A stretch of 64,000 nucleotides of DNA, taken from Bacillus sp. AZ43 (GTDB taxonomy: Bacteria; Actinomycetota; Actinomycetes; Mycobacteriales; Geodermatophilaceae). This document shows positions 41,463 through 51,509 of the stretch, in pieces (position 1 is the first letter of the stretch; every line of letters starts with the position of its first letter). A program made the translations under genes and the position numbers. The notes below the pieces were generated by a model that saw nothing but the letters and a program-made list of their open reading frames with translations, did no database searches and was not told where the DNA came from. Where the stretch lies: the NCBI GenBank assembly GCA_004570425.1, contig SPQJ01000015.1, positions 18,799 to 82,798 of the forward strand, read 5' to 3'.

Positions 41463-44009
41463 ATGCAGGTACGAGTGGCCGAGCAGAACGACCGCGCGCC
41501 GTCCCGGCCGTTGCGGCTCACCGCGTGGGCGGTCGCCTGGATCGGCCTCGCCGTCGCCGTGCCCGTCTCGCTCTGGGTCCTCTTCCCGCCCGGCGAGCCG
41601 GTCGAGCCGCTGCGGCTGATCGCGGTCTTCGTGGCCTTCGTCGCCGCCGAGTCGTTCAACGTCGACTTCGAGTTCCGCAAGCAGGGGTTCTCCTGGTCGG
41701 CGAGCGAGCTGGCGTTCGTGCTGGCGCTGGCCAGCGTGGGCGGCGCCTGGACGGCGGTCGCCTGGGGCTTCGCCGTCGCCATCGTGTCCCTCGCGCAGGG
41801 GTACTCCCGGGCCAAGACGCTCTTCAACGTGACGGTCGTCGTGCTGGAGACGTGCGCGGCCGTCAGCGTCCTGGACGCCCTGCCGAAGGGCGAGATCACC
41901 GACCCCGGCACGTGGCTGTCCTACCTGCTGGCGGTGCTCACCGCGAGCCTGCTCAGCGTCGTGCTCATCGCCGGCGCCATCGTGGCCACGCAGGGATATC
42001 CCGGCCGGGCGCTGTGGGCGTCCTTCCTCATCCCCGCGCTGATGATCGGGCCGGTCTCCGTGGTCGTCGGCCTCGCCGTCCTCCTGCTGGTCGGCGCCAC
42101 GCCCTGGGCCTGGCTGCTGATCGCGCCGCTCGTCGTCGCGCTCGCGCTGCTCTACCGCCGCTTCGCCGCCGTGACCCAGGACGGCCACAGCGTGGAGCGG
42201 GTCTACGACTTCGCCCGTCGCGTGGAACAGGTCTCGCCCGACGAGGCGGGGACCCGGCAGATCGTCGCGGCCGTCCGCGAGCTGCTCAACGCCGACCGCG
42301 TGGCGCTGTGGCTGCCTCCCTACCTGGACGAGGAGCCCCGGCTGGTCGTCGTCGCCGACAACGGGGCCGTCTGGTACGACGGCCCCGGCGACCCGGACGA
42401 CGTCTTCCGCCGTCGCGCGGTCTCGTCGCTGGACGGGCCCGTCCGGGTCTCCCTGGCCGACGCCGACGACGTCGAGGCCCAGGCGCTGCTGCGCCGCGGC
42501 GTCTCCGACCTGCTCGGCGCGGCCGTGATGACCGCCGCGGGCGAGCCCGGCTACCTCGAGGTGTGCGACCGGCGCAGCGACATCCACTCCTTCGGCGACA
42601 GCGACAGCGCCGCGCTGGACTCGATGCTCACCCACGTCAACGCGGCCATCCGGCACCAGCAGCTGCTCAGCCAGATCCGCTTCGACGCCGACCACGACCG
42701 CCTGACCGGGCTGCCCAACCGGCAGCGCCTCGCCGCCGAGATCGACGCGCTGCTCTGCGCGGACCCGGCCACCGCCCGGGCGGGGCTGATCCTGACCGCG
42801 CTCGGCAACTACACCGAGGTCACCGACACGCTCGGCCACGCCGCCAGCGACGAGCTCCTGCTGGTCACCGCCGGCCTGCTGCGCGAGCACGCCCCGCCGT
42901 CGGCGCTGGTGGCCCGGATGGAGGGCGAGCAGTTCGCCGTCCTGCTGCCCGGGCTGTCGCTCCAGGCGACCGAGCGCGCGGCCCGCAGGCTGCGGGAGGC
43001 GACCTCCACCCGGGCGCGCGTCGCGGGGCTAGACCTGGAGGTCACGCTGACGATCGGCGTGGCCGCCGCGCCCGTGCACGGCACCGACGCGGGGATGCTC
43101 ATGCAGCGGGCCGACGTCGCGCTGCTCGCCGCGGCCGACTCCGGCGGGGTCGCCAGCTACCACCCGGTGCTCGACCAGCAGAGCCTGCGCCGCCTGCAGC
43201 TGGGCACCGAGCTCGAGCAGGCCATGGCCGACGGCCAGATCAGCGTGGTCTTCCAGCCGATCATCGACGCGCAGACCTCCGACATCGTGTCGGTGGAGAC
43301 GCTGGTGCGCTGGGCCCACCCGCGCTACGGCGACATCCCGCCGGACGACTTCATCCACCTCGCCGAGCAGATCGGCCGGATCGGGGCGGTGACCGACCAC
43401 GTCCTCGACCTGGCGCTGGCGCGCTGCCGGCGCTGGCTGGACCAGGACATCTCGCTGTCGGTCGCGGTGAACCTCTCGGCGCACTGCCTGACCGAGCCCG
43501 ACCTGGTCACCCGGGTGCGGCGGGCGCTGCAGCGGCACGACGTGCCCGGCGAGCTGCTCACCCTGGAGCTGACCGAGGGCAGCGTCGTGGACGACTCGGT
43601 GCGCGACAGCACCGTGCTCGCCGACCTCCACGGGCTGGGCCTGCGGCTGTCCATGGACGACTTCGGCACCGGCTACTCCTCGCTGTCCCAGCTGCGCCAG
43701 CTGCCGATCGACGAGGTGAAGATCGACAAGTCCTTCGTGCTGGGCATGTCGACCAGCCAGGGGGAGTCCTTCATCGCCCGCTCGATCATCGAGCTGGCCC
43801 ACAACCTGGGCCTGCGCGTGGTGGCGGAGGGCGTCGAGGACGAGCTGACCCGCAACCTGCTCGCCGAGATGGGCTGCGACAAGCTGCAGGGTTTCCTCGT
43901 GAGCCGGCCGCTGCCCGACGACCGGCTGGAGAGCTGGCTGCTGGCCCGGACGGGTGTCCGCAAGGCCGCCCCGGGTGCCACCCACCGGCGCCTGTTCGTC
44001 CGCACCTGA
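41463..44009 (+). CDS. Membrane GGDEF-EAL protein with degenerate GGDEF
   Basis: An 848-residue c-di-GMP-related protein. About seven TM helices fill residues 20-225. A GAF-like region (about 235-410) follows. The GGDEF domain (DHDRLTGLPNRQRL start, about 415) has EGEQF in place of GGDEF near residue 487, so cyclase activity is unlikely. The EAL domain keeps most catalytic features: ETL for EAL (about 612), NLSA, MDDFGTGYSSL (about 731), KIDKSFV, VAEGVE and QGFLVSRPL. It is therefore probably a phosphodiesterase, with the GGDEF domain as a possible GTP sensor. ATG 41463 is taken; GTG 41475 is the alternative. A TAGCCT hexamer (41432-41437) may be its -10. Confidence 0.9.
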   Translation: MQVRVAEQNDRAPSRPLRLTAWAVAWIGLAVAVPVSLWVLFPPGEPVEPLRLIAVFVAFVAAESFNVDFEFRKQGFSWSASELAFVLALASVGGAWTAVAWGFAVAIVSLAQGYSRAKTLFNVTVVVLETCAAVSVLDALPKGEITDPGTWLSYLLAVLTASLLSVVLIAGAIVATQGYPGRALWASFLIPALMIGPVSVVVGLAVLLLVGATPWAWLLIAPLVVALALLYRRFAAVTQDGHSVERVYDFARRVEQVSPDEAGTRQIVAAVRELLNADRVALWLPPYLDEEPRLVVVADNGAVWYDGPGDPDDVFRRRAVSSLDGPVRVSLADADDVEAQALLRRGVSDLLGAAVMTAAGEPGYLEVCDRRSDIHSFGDSDSAALDSMLTHVNAAIRHQQLLSQIRFDADHDRLTGLPNRQRLAAEIDALLCADPATARAGLILTALGNYTEVTDTLGHAASDELLLVTAGLLREHAPPSALVARMEGEQFAVLLPGLSLQATERAARRLREATSTRARVAGLDLEVTLTIGVAAAPVHGTDAGMLMQRADVALLAAADSGGVASYHPVLDQQSLRRLQLGTELEQAMADGQISVVFQPIIDAQTSDIVSVETLVRWAHPRYGDIPPDDFIHLAEQIGRIGAVTDHVLDLALARCRRWLDQDISLSVAVNLSAHCLTEPDLVTRVRRALQRHDVPGELLTLELTEGSVVDDSVRDSTVLADLHGLGLRLSMDDFGTGYSSLSQLRQLPIDEVKIDKSFVLGMSTSQGESFIARSIIELAHNLGLRVVAEGVEDELTRNLLAEMGCDKLQGFLVSRPLPDDRLESWLLARTGVRKAAPGATHRRLFVRT

Positions 44010-44052
44010 ACACCCGCCGAACCCCCTGCCCGACGCGTCGACGGCGGTCAGG

Positions 44053-44058
44053 TACAGT
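44053..44058 (+). promoter_or_regulatory. tRNA-Thr -10 hexamer
   Basis: TACAGT ends 21 bases before tRNA-Thr. It probably serves tRNA-Thr, tRNA-Met and rpmG. Confidence 0.4.
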
Positions 44059-44079
44059 TCTCGACGGCTCTTCGAGCAC

Positions 44080-44152
44080 GCCCCTTTAGCTCAGTCGGCA
44101 GAGCGTCTCCATGGTAAGGAGAAGGTCTACGGTTCGATTCCGTAAAGGGGCT
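44080..44152 (+). tRNA. tRNA-Thr (anticodon GGT)
   Basis: The cloverleaf is complete. Acceptor arms GCCCCTT and AAGGGGC pair, with discriminator T. The anticodon stem CTCC/GGAG encloses ATGGTAA. The T arm is ACGGTTCGATTCCGT. CCA is not encoded. Confidence 0.96.
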
Positions 44153-44199
44153 CTGTGACCAGCCGGTCCAGTCGCGAGACCGGGCCGCACGGTCATCCC

Positions 44200-44273
44200 G
44201 GCGGTGTAGCTCAGCCTGGTAGAGCAAGCGGCTCATAATCGCTGTGTCACCGGTTCAAGTCCGGTCACCGCTA
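44200..44273 (+). tRNA. tRNA-Met (anticodon CAT, elongator)
   Basis: Acceptor arms GGCGGTG and CACCGCT pair with a G-U first pair, and the discriminator is A. The anticodon loop is CTCATAA. The anticodon stem lacks the three consecutive G-C pairs of initiator tRNA, so this is the elongator form. CCA is not encoded. Confidence 0.93.
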
Positions 44274-44355
44274 CTCCCGACGGACCCCGCACCCCGGGGT
44301 CCGTCACCGTGTCGGCAGCCGCCGCCACGCCCGCACAAGGCTAGGAGCACTCCTC

Positions 44356-44520
44356 ATGGCAGCGACCGACATCCGTCCGAAGATCACCCTGGCCTGCCAG
44401 GAGTGCAAGAACCGCAACTACATCACCCGCAAGAACCGGCGGAACGACCCCGACCGGCTCGAGCTGATGAAGTACTGCCCGCGCGAGCGCAAGCACACGC
44501 TGCACCGCGAGACCCGCTGA
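44356..44520 (+). CDS. rpmG: 50S ribosomal protein L33
   Basis: A 54-residue ribosomal protein ([18 protein letters not shown], then [17 protein letters not shown]). The first zinc knuckle CQEC is intact. The second reads CPRE, so the fourth zinc ligand is lost, and this form probably no longer binds zinc well. The gene is followed by hadA and hadB, as in mycobacteria. Confidence 0.96.
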   Translation: MAATDIRPKITLACQECKNRNYITRKNRRNDPDRLELMKYCPRERKHTLHRETR

Positions 44521-44552
44521 CGCGGGCCCACTGCTGAGCCGAGGGCGGGAGC

Positions 44553-44999
44553 ATGGCGCTGGACCGGGAACTGGTCGGGCGCAGCTACCCGCCCTCAGCC
44601 GTCTACGAGGTCGGCCGCGCGAAGATCGCCGAGTTCGCCACCGCGATCGGTGCGGACGACCCCGTGCACCGGGACGCCGAGGCCGCCCGGGCCGCGGGTC
44701 ATCCCGACGTCATCGCGCCGCCGACGTTCGCCATCGTGGTGAGCCTGGAGGCGGCCATGGTGGTGCTCGACGACCCCGACGTCGCCATCGACTACGCCCG
44801 CGTCGTCCACGGCGAGCAGCGCTTCACCCACCACCGCCCGATCCGCGCGGGCGACCGGCTGGTCGCCACCACCACGATCGACGCCGCCCGCACGGTCGCC
44901 GGCAACGACATGCTCACCGCCCGGGTGGACCTCGCCACCGAGGACGGCGAACCGGTGTGCACCGCGACCTCGATGCTGGTGGCCCGGGGGGAGCCGTGA
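44553..44999 (+). CDS. hadA: HadA-like hot-dog protein (UPF0336, MaoC-like dehydratase subunit)
   Basis: A 148-residue single hot-dog protein (VGRSYPPSAVYEVGRAKIAEFA, DDPVHRD, HGEQRFTHHRPIRAGDRLVA). In mycobacteria HadA pairs with HadB in the 3-hydroxyacyl-ACP dehydratase of FAS-II, where HadA lacks the catalytic dyad and binds the acyl chain. This lineage is not known for mycolic acids, so the physiological substrate is open. Its end overlaps the hadB start by four bases. Confidence 0.88.
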   Translation: MALDRELVGRSYPPSAVYEVGRAKIAEFATAIGADDPVHRDAEAARAAGHPDVIAPPTFAIVVSLEAAMVVLDDPDVAIDYARVVHGEQRFTHHRPIRAGDRLVATTTIDAARTVAGNDMLTARVDLATEDGEPVCTATSMLVARGEP

Positions 45000-45403
45000 C
45001 CGTCGACGTGGGCACCGAGCTGCCCGAGCAGAGCTACCGCGTCACCCGCGCCGACCTCGTGCGCTACGCCGGCGCCTCGGGCGACTTCAACCCGATCCAC
45101 TGGAACGACCGCACCGCCACCGCGGTCGGGCTGCCCGGCGTCATCGCGCACGGCATGTTCACCATGGCTCTGGCCGGCCGCGCGGTCACCGCCTGGACCG
45201 GTGACCCCGCCGCGCTCGTCGAGCAGCACGTCCGTTTCGGCCGGCCCGTCGTCGTCCCCGACGACGACCAGGGGGCGGAGGTCACCGTCCGGGGCAAGGT
45301 CGCGGCGCTCCTGGATGACGGCCTGGCCCGCGTCGACCTCACCGTGACCAGCGGCGGCGAGAAGGTCCTCTCGCTGGCCCGCGCGATCGTCCGGCTGGCA
45401 TGA
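44996..45403 (+). CDS. hadB: HadB-like MaoC dehydratase, catalytic subunit
   Basis: A 135-residue hot-dog hydratase/dehydratase. The catalytic aspartate-histidine pair is in YAGASGDFNPIHWN (about residues 22-35). The GVIAHGMFTMALAGR helix and the RFGRPVVVP strand are family features. It acts with HadA on 3-hydroxyacyl-ACP. It overlaps both neighbours (GTGA, ATGA). No hadC follows. Confidence 0.9.
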   Translation: MTVDVGTELPEQSYRVTRADLVRYAGASGDFNPIHWNDRTATAVGLPGVIAHGMFTMALAGRAVTAWTGDPAALVEQHVRFGRPVVVPDDDQGAEVTVRGKVAALLDDGLARVDLTVTSGGEKVLSLARAIVRLA

Positions 45404-46833
45404 CGTCCCGGAGGGTCGCCGCCGTCGCGGCGGCGTTCCTCCTGACCGGCTGCACCTCGTTCGCCGACACCGTCGCGGAGCGGGGCCGCCCCCCGGCGGC
45501 GGACCCCGCGCCCACGCCCGCGGCCGAGGACCAGGGGTGTCCCGCCGAGCGGGCCGAGCCCGATCCCGACCGTCCGGAGGTGTCGCTGGACTTCGTGCTC
45601 GCCGACGACGGGCGCAGCGTCACCGGCACCGAGACCGTCGTCTTCACCCCCGATCTCGACGTCGACGAGCTGGTCTTCCGGCTGGTCCCCAACGGCCCGG
45701 ACTCCGCGCCGGCCGGCAACCGGCTGCTCGTGGACGACGTCCGGGGCGACGACGTCGCCGGTGGCCGGTACGAGGGCGCGGGCGCCGCGGACCCCGGCGG
45801 CCTCTACGTCGTCGAGCTCGAGGACGAGCTGGCCGCGGGGGAGTCCACCGAGGTCGAGCTCGCCTTCTCGCTCGCGCTCGGCAGCGGCGGGTTCGACCGG
45901 TTCGGCGTCGACGGGCCGGCGTCCTGGTGGGCCAGCGGTGCCCCGCTGCTGGCCTGGGAGCCGGGCGCGGGGTGGGCCCGCGACCCGTTCGTGGCACTCA
46001 GCGGCGAGACCGCGTCGAGCCCGGTGGCCGACACCGAGGTCAGCGTCTCGGTGCCCGAGGACCTCACCGTGCTGATGACCGGTGCCGTGGCCGAGCCCGG
46101 CGCCCCGCGCGACGGCCGGCGCACCTGGACGTCGACCGAGCCGGTGGCCCGCGACGTGGCGGTCGCGGTCGGCCCGTTCACGACGACGGAGGCCACGACC
46201 GCGGGCGGGACGCGGGTGACCACCGGCGTGCTGCCCGACCCGGACCTCCCGGGGGAGGAGCTCAGCGCCTGGACGGTGGCCGCCGTCGACGACCTCGAGG
46301 CGCTCCTGGGGCCGTTCCCCTACGACACCCTGTCGGTGGCGCTGCTGCCCGACTTCGGCGGCGGGATCGAGTACCCGAGCATGATCCTCGAGGCGACGCC
46401 GAGCCGCATGGTGCTCGTGCACGAGGTGGCCCACCAGTGGTTCTACGGCATGGTCGGCAACTCGCAGTTCCGCGATCCGTGGCTCGACGAGGCGTTCGCC
46501 TCCTGGGCCGAGGCCGTGGTCGACCCCGGCTCCGGGCTCGTGTCCGAGGCCGCGCTGGACCTGGAGGGCCCGGTCGGGGCGGCCATGGACCAGTACGAGA
46601 GCTCCGGCCGGTACTTCCGGCTGGTCTACGACAAGGGCGGCTCGGCCCTGCTCGAGGCGCAGCGCGCCGTCGGCGACCAGGCGTTCACCGCCGCGATCCG
46701 CTGCTACGTCGACGCGACGGCGTGGTCCATCGCCACGCCGGACGACGTCCACCGCGCGATGGCGGACCTGCCCGCGGCCGTCGACGTCCTCCGGGCCGCC
46801 GGGGCGCTCGACGCCGAGGACGCCGGGGGGTAG
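45400..46833 (+). CDS. M1-family (gluzincin) metallopeptidase lipoprotein
   Basis: A 477-residue exported protein with a lipobox AAFLLTGC (lipidated cysteine at about residue 18). The N-terminal beta domain is followed by the zinc site HEVAHQWFYGMVG (about 341-353) and the third ligand in WLDEAFASWAE (about 365-375). The GGIEYPSMI segment replaces the usual GAMEN exopeptidase motif, so strict aminopeptidase activity is doubtful. It is shorter than classic M1 enzymes and lacks their large C-terminal domain. It overlaps hadB (ATGA). Confidence 0.85.
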   Translation: MTSRRVAAVAAAFLLTGCTSFADTVAERGRPPAADPAPTPAAEDQGCPAERAEPDPDRPEVSLDFVLADDGRSVTGTETVVFTPDLDVDELVFRLVPNGPDSAPAGNRLLVDDVRGDDVAGGRYEGAGAADPGGLYVVELEDELAAGESTEVELAFSLALGSGGFDRFGVDGPASWWASGAPLLAWEPGAGWARDPFVALSGETASSPVADTEVSVSVPEDLTVLMTGAVAEPGAPRDGRRTWTSTEPVARDVAVAVGPFTTTEATTAGGTRVTTGVLPDPDLPGEELSAWTVAAVDDLEALLGPFPYDTLSVALLPDFGGGIEYPSMILEATPSRMVLVHEVAHQWFYGMVGNSQFRDPWLDEAFASWAEAVVDPGSGLVSEAALDLEGPVGAAMDQYESSGRYFRLVYDKGGSALLEAQRAVGDQAFTAAIRCYVDATAWSIATPDDVHRAMADLPAAVDVLRAAGALDAEDAGG

Positions 46834-46836
46834 GAG

Positions 46837-48087
46837 CTACTGGGCGGAGGCGAGCAGCCGCTGCATCCGGGAGACGCCCTCGACGAGGTCGTCGTCCCCG
46901 AGCGCGTAGGACATCCGCAGGTAGCCCGGCGTCCCGAAGGCCTCGCCCGGGACGACGGCCACCTCGGCCTCCTCCAGGATGATCTCGGCGAGCTCGACGC
47001 TGGTCTCCGCCGTCCGGCCGGCGATCGGCCGGCCGAGCAGGCCCTTGACCGACGGGTAGACGTAGAAGGCGCCCTGCGGCTCGGGGCAGGCGACCCCGGG
47101 GATCTCGCGCAGCATCGACACGATGGTCTGCCGCCGGCGGTCGAACGCCTCCCGCATGGTGGCGACCGCCGACAGGTCGCCGGTGAGGGCCGCGACGGCC
47201 GCCGCCTGCGAGACGTTCGCGACGTTCGACGTGGCGTGCGACTGCAGGTTGGTCGCGGCCTTGACGACGTCGGTCGGACCCAGGATCCAGCCGACCCGCC
47301 AGCCGGTCATCGCGTAGGTCTTGGCGACGCCGTTGACCACGACGCACCGCTCGGCCAGCTCGGGGACGACGACCGGCATCGACGGGGCGGTCACGCCGCC
47401 GTAGGTGAGGTGCTCGTAGATCTCGTCGGTGAGGACCCAGAGCCCTGCCTCGAGCGCCCAGCGGCCGATCTCCTCGACCTGCTCCGGCGGGTAGACCGCG
47501 CCGGTCGGGTTGGACGGCGAGCAGAACAGCAGGACCTTCGTCCGCGGCGTGCGGGCGGCCTCCAGCTGGGCGGCCGACACCAGGTAGCCGCTCTGCTCGT
47601 CGGCCACGACCGGCACGGGCACCCCGCCGGCGAGCTTGATCGCCTCCGGGTAGGTGGTCCAGTACGGCGCGGGGAGCAGGACCTCGTCGCCCGGGTCGAG
47701 CAGCGCGGCGAACGCCTCGTAGACCGCCTGCTTGCCGCCGTTGGTCACCAGCACGTTGGCCGGCGTCGCCTGCAGGCCCGAGTCGCGGGCCGTCTTCGCG
47801 ACGATCGCCTCCTTGAGGGCCGGCAGCCCCCCGGCCGGGGTGTAGCGGTGCATGGCCGGCTGACGGCACGCGGCGACCGCGGCCTCGACGATGTAGTCCG
47901 GCGTCGGGAAGTCCGGCTCCCCGGCGCCGAAGCCGATCACCGGCTTGCCCGCCGCCTTGAGCGCCTTGGCCTTGGCGTCCACGGCGAGCGTCGCCGATTC
48001 GCTGATCGCCGCGATGCGACGGGAGATGCGGCTCCCGCCGGGGACGGCGGCGGACGGGCTGGCGGACTCCGAGGAGACGGCGGTCAT
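46837..48087 (-). CDS. aspC: PLP-dependent aspartate-type aminotransferase (class I)
   Basis: A 416-residue fold-type I aminotransferase, probably for aspartate or a similar amino acid. PLP residues: G117-G118 region with Y142, N193 in [11 protein letters not shown]221 and Y224 in LTDEIYEHL, and the Schiff-base lysine K256 in [16 protein letters not shown] with R264. The N-terminal 20 residues are serine-rich and not conserved. It converges with the peptidase gene (3-base gap) and is divergent from tRNA-Trp. Confidence 0.9.
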   Translation of the reverse strand: MTAVSSESASPSAAVPGGSRISRRIAAISESATLAVDAKAKALKAAGKPVIGFGAGEPDFPTPDYIVEAAVAACRQPAMHRYTPAGGLPALKEAIVAKTARDSGLQATPANVLVTNGGKQAVYEAFAALLDPGDEVLLPAPYWTTYPEAIKLAGGVPVPVVADEQSGYLVSAAQLEAARTPRTKVLLFCSPSNPTGAVYPPEQVEEIGRWALEAGLWVLTDEIYEHLTYGGVTAPSMPVVVPELAERCVVVNGVAKTYAMTGWRVGWILGPTDVVKAATNLQSHATSNVANVSQAAAVAALTGDLSAVATMREAFDRRRQTIVSMLREIPGVACPEPQGAFYVYPSVKGLLGRPIAGRTAETSVELAEIILEEAEVAVVPGEAFGTPGYLRMSYALGDDDLVEGVSRMQRLLASAQ

Positions 48088-48169
48088 GCCGCCATCGTGT
48101 CAAAGTCGGCCGATCGGCGTCACCGCCGAGCTGCCCGGACCCGTCGGGGGAGGAGGGACGGGTGGGACG

Positions 48170-48200
48170 TTGGCTGCGCGCCGGTCCGTTCCCGTACACT
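48170..48200 (+). promoter_or_regulatory. Promoter of tRNA-Trp-secE-nusG
   Basis: TACACT (48195-48200) with TTGGCT (48170-48175) at 19 bases. About 100 bases separate it from the tRNA. Confidence 0.45.
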
Positions 48201-48307
48201 GGCCGTCCTGGGGCAGCTGACCCCGCCACCGGCGTGCCCCGGAACCTCCTCGAGGCTCCGTGCTGCCGTGGTGAGGCGGGCGGTCCCGGTGGCCCCGACC
48301 GGGTCCA

Positions 48308-48383
<76 letters not shown>

Positions 48384-48453
48384 CCGCACGGCAGGACACG
48401 ACCAGACGGGCGCCTCGGACGAGGCGCTCCCACCACGAGGCGAGCGAGGCGCA

Positions 48454-48975
48454 GTGAGCGACGAGAAGCCGGGACGTGAGGACGACCCTCGCGACGCCGA
48501 GCTGACCGACGAGCAGCTCGACCGCGAGGCCCCGGGGGTCGACGACGCCGCGGAGCTCGAGGCGGCCGAGGACGAGCTCGCCGCCGAGGCCGAGTCCGAC
48601 GAGGACAAGGTCGTCGCGGCGCGGTCCACCGGCGGGCGACGCCGGGGCCGGATCACCGCCGGGGACGACGAGGACGACGACGACCGCCCCGCGCGGACCC
48701 GCCGTCCGGCCGGTGCCCGTCCGGCGGGCCGCAGCGGCGCCGGCACCCGCTCCCGCGCCGAGGCCGAGCGGGCCCGTGCCCAGAGCGGCCAGAAGCGGTC
48801 CGTGGCCCGGTTCCTCCGCGAGGTCGTGGCCGAGCTCCGGAAGGTCATCTGGCCGGGCCGCCGCGAGCTGATCACCTACACCACCGTGGTCATCGTGTTC
48901 GTGGCGTTCATCGTCGCGCTCGTGGCCGGCCTGGACCTGCTCTTCGCCCGGGGCGTGATCGCCGTCTTCGGCTGA
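48454..48975 (+). CDS. secE: Preprotein translocase subunit SecE
   Basis: A 173-residue protein that clamps SecY in the Sec channel. The functional core is at the C-terminus: [20 protein letters not shown] amphipathic helix (about 114-133) and one TM helix [20 protein letters not shown]. The first 110 residues are an acidic then arginine-rich, probably disordered extension, longer than in most bacteria. The GTG start is chosen on frame and context. Confidence 0.94.
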   Translation: MSDEKPGREDDPRDAELTDEQLDREAPGVDDAAELEAAEDELAAEAESDEDKVVAARSTGGRRRGRITAGDDEDDDDRPARTRRPAGARPAGRSGAGTRSRAEAERARAQSGQKRSVARFLREVVAELRKVIWPGRRELITYTTVVIVFVAFIVALVAGLDLLFARGVIAVFG

Positions 48976-49018
48976 CCTCCGCCCGCGCCTGCACCCCCCT
49001 GACAAGGAAGAAGAACCT

Positions 49019-49915
49019 GTGACCGACCCCCGCGAGCCCTTCGAGACCGCCACCCCGGTCGAAGGCGTGACCGCCACGGACCTGGACGACACGCGCGCCG
49101 AGCAGCGCGGCACCGTCGACCTGGAGACCGGAGCCGGTGAGACCGGTGCCGCCGAGGGCTCCACGGACACCACGGACCTCGACACCGACACCGAGGTCTC
49201 CGACGTGACCCCGGAGATCGAGGGCGGCGACGCCGACAGCCTCGTGACCGACCCGCTCACCGCCCCGGCGCCGTCCTCGGACGCGACGCCGGACGAGGAC
49301 GAGGACCCGGTCGAGGCGATGAAGAAGGCGCTGCGCCTGGCCCCGGGCGACTGGTACGTCGTGCACTCGTACGCCGGCTACGAGAACAAGGTGAAGACCA
49401 ACCTCGAGGCGCGCATCCAGTCGCTGGACGTCGAGGACTACATCTACCAGATCGAGGTGCCCACGGAGGAGGTCACCGAGATCAAGAACGGCAAGCGCGC
49501 GCAGGTCAACCGCAAGGTCCTGCCGGGCTACCTGCTGGTCCGCATGGAGCTCAACGACGAGTCGTGGGGCGCGGTCCGCAACACCCCCGGCGTCACCGGC
49601 TTCGTGGGCGCCACCTCCAAGCCCTCGCCGCTGACCATCGACGAGGTCGTCAAGATCCTGGTGCCGGCGACCGCTCCGCAGGCGGCCCGGACCACCGGTG
49701 CCGAGCCGGCCACCGGCGGCGCCGTCGCCGCCCCGGCCGCCGTCGTGGACTTCGAGATCGGCGAGTCCGTGACCGTCATGGACGGACCGTTCGCGACGCT
49801 GCCCGCCACCATCAACGAGATCAACGCCGAGCAGCAGAAGCTGCAGGTGCTCGTCTCCATCTTCGGCCGCGAGACGCCCGTCGAGCTGTCGTTCAACCAG
49901 GTCAGCAAGATCTGA
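49019..49915 (+). CDS. nusG: Transcription elongation/antitermination factor NusG
   Basis: A 298-residue NusG. The NGN domain begins [20 protein letters not shown] (about residue 110), followed by [13 protein letters not shown] and [10 protein letters not shown]. The C-terminal KOW domain is [20 protein letters not shown]. About 105 residues of acidic, threonine-rich sequence precede the NGN domain, typical of actinobacteria. An AAGGAAG ribosome-binding site precedes the GTG. Confidence 0.96.
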   Translation: MTDPREPFETATPVEGVTATDLDDTRAEQRGTVDLETGAGETGAAEGSTDTTDLDTDTEVSDVTPEIEGGDADSLVTDPLTAPAPSSDATPDEDEDPVEAMKKALRLAPGDWYVVHSYAGYENKVKTNLEARIQSLDVEDYIYQIEVPTEEVTEIKNGKRAQVNRKVLPGYLLVRMELNDESWGAVRNTPGVTGFVGATSKPSPLTIDEVVKILVPATAPQAARTTGAEPATGGAVAAPAAVVDFEIGESVTVMDGPFATLPATINEINAEQQKLQVLVSIFGRETPVELSFNQVSKI

Positions 49916-49962
49916 GCGCGCTCCCCGGCGCCCAGCTGATCCACCACCGATAGAAGGAAGTC

Positions 49963-50391
49963 ATGCCCCCCAGGAAGCGGTTGACCGCGGTCATCAAGCT
50001 CCAGATCAACGCCGGTGCGGCCACCCCCGCGCCGCCCGTGGGTCCGGCGCTCGGCCAGCACGGCGTCAACATCATGGAGTTCTGCAAGGCCTACAACGCC
50101 GCGACCGAGTCGCAGCGCGGCAACGTGATCCCGGTCGAGATCTCGGTCTTCGAGGACCGGTCGTTCACGTTCGTCACCAAGACCCCGCCGGCCGCGCGCA
50201 TGCTGCTCAAGGCCGCCGGTGTCGAGAAGGGCTCGGGCGAGCCCCACAAGACCAAGGTCGCCACGGTCACCCGTGACCAGGTCCGCGAGATCGCCACCAC
50301 CAAGATGGCCGACCTCAACGCCAACGACCTCGACCAGGCCGAGAAGATCATCGCCGGCACCGCCCGGTCGATGGGCATCACGGTCGTCTGA
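49963..50391 (+). CDS. rplK: 50S ribosomal protein L11
   Basis: A 142-residue ribosomal protein ([40 protein letters not shown]). It binds the GTPase-associated centre of 23S rRNA. Preceded by AGAAGGAAG. It forms a pair with rplA. Confidence 0.98.
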   Translation: MPPRKRLTAVIKLQINAGAATPAPPVGPALGQHGVNIMEFCKAYNAATESQRGNVIPVEISVFEDRSFTFVTKTPPAARMLLKAAGVEKGSGEPHKTKVATVTRDQVREIATTKMADLNANDLDQAEKIIAGTARSMGITVV

Positions 50392-50489
50392 ACCAGCTCC
50401 ACCCAGAAGCAGTGGGAGGGCCTCGCCAGGCCCGTTCACCACGTGACCGGGGCTCCGCCGTCGAGGCCAGCCCCCGGAGAGGAAACACC

Positions 50490-51209
50490 ATGGCGAAGCA
50501 CGGCAAGAAGTACCGCGCGGTGGCCGACAAGGTCGACCGCGACAACCTGTACAGCCCGCTCCAGGCCGCCAAGCTGGCGAAGGAGACGTCGACGACGTCC
50601 TACGACGCCACCGTCGAGGTCGCGATGCGGCTGGGCGTCGACCCGCGCAAGGCCGACCAGATGGTCCGCGGCACGGTCAACCTGCCGCACGGCACCGGCA
50701 AGACCGCCCGCGTCATCGTCTTCGCGACCGGTGACAAGGCCGCCGAGGCCGAGGCCGCCGGCGCCGACGTCGTGGGCTCCGACGACCTGATCGAGCGCAT
50801 CCAGGGCGGCTTCCTGGACTTCGACGCCGCGATCGCGACCCCCGACCAGATGGCCAAGGTCGGCCGCATCGCGCGCATCCTCGGCCCCCGCGGCCTGATG
50901 CCGAACCCGAAGACCGGCACCGTGACGCCCGACGTCACCAAGGCCGTCAACGACATCAAGGGCGGGAAGATCAACTTCCGCGTCGACAAGCAGGCCAACC
51001 TGCACCTGGTGATCGGCAAGACCTCCTTCGACGAGGCCAAGCTGGTGGAGAACTACGCCGCCGCCCTCGACGAGGTGCTCCGCGCCAAGCCCTCCTCGGC
51101 CAAGGGCCGGTACCTCAAGAAGGTCACCGTCTCCACGACCATGGGCCCCGGCATCCCGGTCGACCCGAACCGCACCCGCAACATGCTGGTGGACGAGCCG
51201 TCCGCCTGA
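50490..51209 (+). CDS. rplA: 50S ribosomal protein L1
   Basis: A 239-residue protein of the L1 stalk and, in other bacteria, translational repressor of its own operon. Features: [31 protein letters not shown] and [20 protein letters not shown]. The ATG follows GGAGAGGAAAC. A strong hairpin follows the gene. Confidence 0.98.
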   Translation: MAKHGKKYRAVADKVDRDNLYSPLQAAKLAKETSTTSYDATVEVAMRLGVDPRKADQMVRGTVNLPHGTGKTARVIVFATGDKAAEAEAAGADVVGSDDLIERIQGGFLDFDAAIATPDQMAKVGRIARILGPRGLMPNPKTGTVTPDVTKAVNDIKGGKINFRVDKQANLHLVIGKTSFDEAKLVENYAAALDEVLRAKPSSAKGRYLKKVTVSTTMGPGIPVDPNRTRNMLVDEPSA

Positions 51210-51239
51210 ACGAGGACAGGGCCGCTCCACCGGCCCACG

Positions 51240-51269
51240 GGCCCCGCCGCGCACCCGCGCGGCGGGGCC
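51240..51269 (+). terminator. Terminator after rplA
   Basis: A perfect 13-bp stem, GGCCCCGCCGCGC with GCGCGGCGGGGCC around an ACCC loop, followed by TTCGTCGT. Confidence 0.75.
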
Positions 51270-51283
51270 TTCGTCGTATGGCG

Positions 51284-51505
51284 TACTCTTGAGCCGTTCC
51301 CCCCAAGACCGCTGGTCGTCGCACGTCCGCGTGCGATCGAAGGTCCCGGACCCCGGGCGACCCGCGCAGGTGGACGGTTCGAACGTCGGACGCGTGTCGT
51401 CCGCCGCCTCGCCCCGTGCGCACTGCGCCGGGGCGTTCCTCGTCTCGGGGCATCGATCGCCCGCGCTCGCGCGAAGGCCAGGGGTCGCCCGACAGACGAG
51501 AGGAG
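51284..51505 (+). promoter_or_regulatory. rplJL promoter and L10 leader region
   Basis: TACTCT (51284-51289) is a good -10 hexamer. About 210 bases of untranslated, highly foldable sequence follow up to GAGAGGAGG before rplJ. The CCAAGACCGCTGG stretch near 51303 resembles the conserved start of L10 leaders, to which the L10-L12 complex binds for autoregulation. This is by position and resemblance, not by folding. Confidence 0.6.
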
Positions 51506-51509
51506 GCCC

